From NCBI GenBank assembly GCA_963818225.1, contig CAWFRO010000014.1, positions 372,001 to 436,000 of the forward strand: a stretch of 64,000 bases of DNA. Reading direction: 5' to 3'. The notes beneath the pieces were generated by a model. The model made no database searches, was not told where the DNA came from, and saw only the letters and a program-made list of their open reading frames with translations. This document shows, one piece after another, positions 60,934-64,000 of this stretch; the first letter of the stretch is position 1; the number at the start of each line of letters is the position of its first letter. The stretch comes from Palsa-504 sp963818225 (GTDB taxonomy: Bacteria > Actinomycetota > Actinomycetes > Streptosporangiales > Streptosporangiaceae). The position numbers were made by a program, and so were the translations under genes.

Positions 60934-61881
60934 TTAGCCGACCAGGCGGCCGCGGCTGACCGGCGTCGCCTGGAGCTCGGCGGTGGCCTTCTCGATGTCC
61001 GTCTGGTACTTCAGCATGACGTGCAGCGTGCTGACGACCACGTCGGTGCTCACCTCTTCGACGCCGAGCAGGTGAAGGGTCTGGGCCCAGTCGAGGGTTT
61101 CTGACACCGACGGCCGCTTCTTCAGCTCCATTTGCCGCAGCGACCGCACGACCTCGGCGATCTGCAGGGCCAGGTCGCTGCTGACGCCGGGCACGCGGCT
61201 GAGGATGATCTCCTGCTCCCGCTCGGGCTTGGGGTAGTCGATGAACAGGTACAGGCACCGGCGCTTGAGCGCCTCGGACAGCTCGCGGGAGTTATTGGAG
61301 GTGAGGAACACCAGCGGCCGCTGGGCGCCGGTGATCGTGCCGAACTCGGGAATCGACACCTGGTAGTCCGACAGCACCTCGAGCAGCAGGGCCTCGGTCT
61401 CGATGTCCAGCCGGTCGACCTCGTCGATGAGCAGTACGACCGGGTCCTTGGCGCGGATCGCCTCCAGCAGCGGCCGGGTGAGCAGGAACTCCTCGCTGAA
61501 GATGTCGGCCTGCAAGTGAGCCCATTCCTCCGGCCCGGTCTCGTTCTCATTGGCGGCCCGCTCGGCCTGGATGCGGAGCAGCTGCTTGGAGTAGTTCCAC
61601 TCGTACAGGGCCTTGGCCTCATCCAGGCCCTCATAGCACTGCAGGCGGATCAGCCGCCTGCCGTCCAGCGCGGCTACGCTCTTGGCCAGCTCGGTCTTGC
61701 CGGTTCCCGCGGGGCCCTCGACCAGCACCGGCTTGCCGAGCCGCTCGCCAAGGTAGACCACCGAAGAGATGCGCTCGTCGGGCAGATACCCGACCTCACG
61801 CAACGAGTTCGCGACCAGCTCCGGCGAAGCGAACCGGCCCCCTTGGCCCTCGGCCTGGGCTGCGTCTGACTGCCGGTCCAC
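60934..61881 (-). CDS. MoxR-type AAA+ ATPase (catabolic locus, copy 2)
   Basis: The product has GPAGTGKTELAKSVAALDGR, LIRLQCYEGLDEAKALYEWN, VVLLIDEVDRLDIETEALLL, VFLTSNNSRELSEALKRRCL and DYPKPEREQEIILSRVPGVS. The segment LQCYEGLDEAKALYEWNYSK is nearly identical in both copies. I chose GTG 61881, with agaagg upstream; an earlier start at 61929 is possible. The two genes converge, the two proteins may form mixed rings, and MoxR/CoxE-like systems are known to help mature metallo- or flavo-enzymes. Confidence 0.9.
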   Translation of the reverse strand: MDRQSDAAQAEGQGGRFASPELVANSLREVGYLPDERISSVVYLGERLGKPVLVEGPAGTGKTELAKSVAALDGRRLIRLQCYEGLDEAKALYEWNYSKQLLRIQAERAANENETGPEEWAHLQADIFSEEFLLTRPLLEAIRAKDPVVLLIDEVDRLDIETEALLLEVLSDYQVSIPEFGTITGAQRPLVFLTSNNSRELSEALKRRCLYLFIDYPKPEREQEIILSRVPGVSSDLALQIAEVVRSLRQMELKKRPSVSETLDWAQTLHLLGVEEVSTDVVVSTLHVMLKYQTDIEKATAELQATPVSRGRLVG

Positions 61882-62021
61882 TAGTGCCTGCCCTTCTGCC
61901 CGGCGCGCGGAGACCCGCGTAACCGGCAATATTCCTAGATTTCTATTATGTTACCAGTACATGCAGATAGGCCGACCTGTCGTTTCCGGGTGAATGCACG
62001 CCCCGGAGATTCCAGCCGACC

Positions 62022-62531
62022 TTAATAGATCCAGCCCGCCGCCGAGGGCTCGGGAATCTCGGTCACATACAAGAACTCGAAGCCGGCGAGCTTTGCGTAG
62101 TATTCGTCGGAGTTGGTGTCCCCGATGTGCAGTCTGCGGTTGACCTTGAACTGCGCGGTGGTCTCGATCATCCGGTGCTTATTGCACATGAAGTCCACTT
62201 CGATGCCGCCCATGGCCCAGATATGGCGCTGCTCGGACAGGGTCCGGTCGGACGAGCTGCCGATGACGTAGCCGCGGGACTTGGCGATGGCGACGTGCTC
62301 GAAGAGGATCGGTCCCGGGGGGTCCCCGGCGATCAGCGTGCCGTCGATGTCGAAGCTGACCAGGATCAGCCCGTTTTCCTCGTAGGGGGGATGCGGGGCG
62401 TGGCCATTGGTGGCGGCGACGACACTCGCGCTGGGGCGAGCCGTCGGGCGACCGAGTCTCGCTATCGCGCTCGCCCCGTCAGTTGCGCTTTCGCTAGCCC
62501 CGCCCGTCGCGGGATCCGCTATGCCGGACAA
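62022..62531 (-). CDS. HAD-superfamily hydrolase-like protein
   Basis: The 169-residue product has a disordered Ala/Ser-rich N-terminus and a HAD-like core: LILVSFDIDGTLIAGDPPGP (DxDGT), VIGSSSDRTLSEQRHIW and RLHIGDTNSDEYYAKLAGFE (motif IV). The cap domain is small or absent. The substrate is unknown. It lies beside the thiolase-like gene on the minus strand, 104 bases downstream of it. Confidence 0.8.
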   Translation of the reverse strand: MSGIADPATGGASESATDGASAIARLGRPTARPSASVVAATNGHAPHPPYEENGLILVSFDIDGTLIAGDPPGPILFEHVAIAKSRGYVIGSSSDRTLSEQRHIWAMGGIEVDFMCNKHRMIETTAQFKVNRRLHIGDTNSDEYYAKLAGFEFLYVTEIPEPSAAGWIY

Positions 62532-62635
62532 TTAAACTCCCTTTGTGTTATCGAGTGCAGATCGACGGGTTAGCGAGGACGGCGCTGTCATTTCGCATCG
62601 GGCCCCTGACCGGCAAATCGGTTTTGTGCCGCCGG

Positions 62636-63994
62636 TTACACCGGGTCTTTGCTCAACGCGGCAAAGTTGCTGAACCAGGGCATGAAGCCCCCGCACACCC
62701 CCAGGCGTGCGTCCATCTTGATCTGGCGCTCTCCGGCCCGTCCTTGCAGCTGCTGGATGGTGTCGGTCCACAGCCAGAACCGGGTCCGGCCGCTGCCGAT
62801 GTTCCCGCCGCTGGGCGAGACCGGAGTCGACCCGTTGGTACTGATGTCCTGGCTCGCGAAGAAGTCCAAGCACTCCCCCTCTTTGACGCCGAAGAAGCCG
62901 AAGCCTTCGACCCAGAAGACGTGGAACAGGCTAAAACCATCATACGCGTTCTCGAAGTGGACATCACTCGCCGAAATACCGGCCGACTCATACAGCCGGT
63001 GGGCCGTGCGCGCCGCCCAGCCCTGCACCTCTTCCAGGGTGTCGATGGTGCCGCGCGGCCTGAATCCCCAGTAGGTCGTGCCGTCGTCCGACCCGCCGCT
63101 GGCGTGGCCCAGCACGTACACCGGAGGCTGGCGCAGGTCCCGCGCGCGCTCGGCGGTGGTGAACAGGTACGCGGCCGCGGTGTGGATCGGGATGTCGTTG
63201 TCGAGCAGGTTGGCCGGCTCGGCGATCCACCGGGACTCCAGGTACTCCTCGGTCGTGATCGGCGTGGGCCGGTGCTGGGCCCAGTAGCCCTCCGGCATCT
63301 TCAGCCCGTTGGCCTTGGAGTTGACTACGAACGGGGCCATCATGTCGTGCGTCTTGCCGTACTTGTGCAGGTACCGCTCGAAGTGCATGGCGGTGGCGTA
63401 GACCGGCGGGCCGGACAGGGCGCGGCCGTACTTGCCCGGCCCGGCCACGGTCGCCTCCGCGTTCGCGCCGCGCTGGCCGTAGCGGCCGGGCAGGTTGTGC
63501 CAGCCCTTGACGGCCACCACGACCTGGCCCATCCCGCGACCGACTGATTCGATCGCGGCGGCCACCGCCATCGACATGCACAGCGGCACGGTCATCATGA
63601 ACTTCAGCCCGGTCAGCTCGGGCAGGTTCTTGGCCAGCCACTCCGGGCTCAGCTGGGTGAGCCCGTCCATCGGGTTGGACGTGTTCTCGAAGGCGGCCAG
63701 AAAGTCCGCCGGGACCGGCTCGCCCTGCGGCCAGAAGGCACCGGTGGTGGTCGACGTGTCGAACACCAGCCCGTCCACTTCGCCGGGGTTGACGCCCGCG
63801 TCCTCGATGGCCCTGCGGATGGCCAGGATGGCCCACGCCCCAATGCTCTTCTGCGGGTCGCCGTCCCAGCGCCGCAGCGTCGGGGAATGCCCGACGCCGA
63901 CGGCGGCGACCTTGCCCCGGTGCGGCCAGACCCCGGGATTATCCGAGGTCCGGTACATCCCGGCAGCATTGGTGTAAACGGTGGGGGCCGTCAT
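62636..63994 (-). CDS. Thiolase-superfamily protein (acetyl-CoA acetyltransferase-like)
   Basis: The 452-residue product has the thiolase fold with VAAVGVGHSPTLRRWDGDPQ, AIRRAIEDAGVNPGEVDGLV, FMMTVPLCMSMAVAAAIESV and late GVCGGFMPWFSNFAAL. Several Ltp/thiolase signatures occur, with Cys residues near both expected sites, unlike the protein encoded at 46303. It may be a condensing or cleaving enzyme of the same pathway. The start ATG is close to the right edge of the window; neighbouring genes beyond it are not visible. Confidence 0.85.
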   Translation of the reverse strand: MTAPTVYTNAAGMYRTSDNPGVWPHRGKVAAVGVGHSPTLRRWDGDPQKSIGAWAILAIRRAIEDAGVNPGEVDGLVFDTSTTTGAFWPQGEPVPADFLAAFENTSNPMDGLTQLSPEWLAKNLPELTGLKFMMTVPLCMSMAVAAAIESVGRGMGQVVVAVKGWHNLPGRYGQRGANAEATVAGPGKYGRALSGPPVYATAMHFERYLHKYGKTHDMMAPFVVNSKANGLKMPEGYWAQHRPTPITTEEYLESRWIAEPANLLDNDIPIHTAAAYLFTTAERARDLRQPPVYVLGHASGGSDDGTTYWGFRPRGTIDTLEEVQGWAARTAHRLYESAGISASDVHFENAYDGFSLFHVFWVEGFGFFGVKEGECLDFFASQDISTNGSTPVSPSGGNIGSGRTRFWLWTDTIQQLQGRAGERQIKMDARLGVCGGFMPWFSNFAALSKDPV

Positions 63995-64000
63995 GCGAGG

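Noticed and set aside
1..64000. Search for tRNA, rRNA, CRISPR arrays, transposases and integrases.
   Set aside because: None was recognised by eye; short or divergent RNA genes could be missed without a computed scan.

Overview
The window is high-GC actinomycete DNA. It carries WhiB, mycothiol-linked SigR/RsrA, nickel superoxide dismutase, a DasR-type GntR regulator, and GTG starts with four-base stop/start overlaps. From about 1 to 22 kb, then hisN and aarF further on, the gene set resembles from memory the Streptomyces core around sodN, sigH, wblE, dasR, sigR, aroA, rsgA and hisN. The genus cannot be fixed from sequence alone.

Layout. 0-9.4 kb: a coiled-coil protein (5' end outside the window), an oxidoreductase, a CGNR regulator, an APC permease, sodX/sodN, an anti-sigma/sigma pair, a lipid kinase and whiB1. 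9.4-18.8 kb: pdtaS, dasR, two acyl-CoA carboxylase subunits, two membrane HD-domain proteins, rsrA-sigR, a methyltransferase and a DksA/TraR protein. 18.8-22.6 kb: an HMCES-type protein, aroA, rsgA and a DUF2087 protein. 22.8-32.9 kb: a minus-strand polysaccharide locus (UDP-sugar dehydrogenase, propeller protein, GtrA protein, GT-C transferase, cellulose-synthase-like GT2, GH26 hydrolase, DPM-synthase-like GT2). 33.1-33.9 kb: a low-complexity AT/purine-rich block unlike everything else, probably an assembly artefact, ending a few codons inside hisN. 34.8-46.1 kb: a sedolisin, a four-gene MoxR/VWA cassette, a YoaK-family protein, a ThiF/TOMM-type protein, an ABC1 kinase, a universal stress protein and a PNPOx-fold protein. 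46.3-64 kb: an acyl-CoA/sterol-like catabolic locus with two thiolase-like proteins, a DUF35 protein, five acyl-CoA dehydrogenases (two small/large pairs plus one single), an enoyl-CoA hydratase, EtfA/EtfB, two ArsR paralogues, two MoxR ATPases, a CoxE-like VWA protein and a HAD protein.

How the genes work together. The catabolic locus looks like a side-chain or fatty-acyl degradation module: paired acyl-CoA dehydrogenases feed electrons to EtfAB, the hydratase acts next, and a thiolase-like protein lacking thiolase cysteines with its DUF35 partner could cleave the product by a retro-aldol reaction. MoxR and CoxE-like proteins embedded there suggest a maturation step. The polysaccharide locus pairs a processive GT2 with a secreted GH26 enzyme, the arrangement expected for a beta-linked, possibly mannan-type, exopolymer.

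Quality warning. About 14 genes appear to be interrupted by single-base frameshifts and two more run through their expected stop. These include genes unlikely to be dead (etfB, pdtaS), and breaks peak beside the anomalous block. Draft sequencing error is the simplest reading. No tRNA, rRNA, CRISPR array, transposase or replication origin was recognised.
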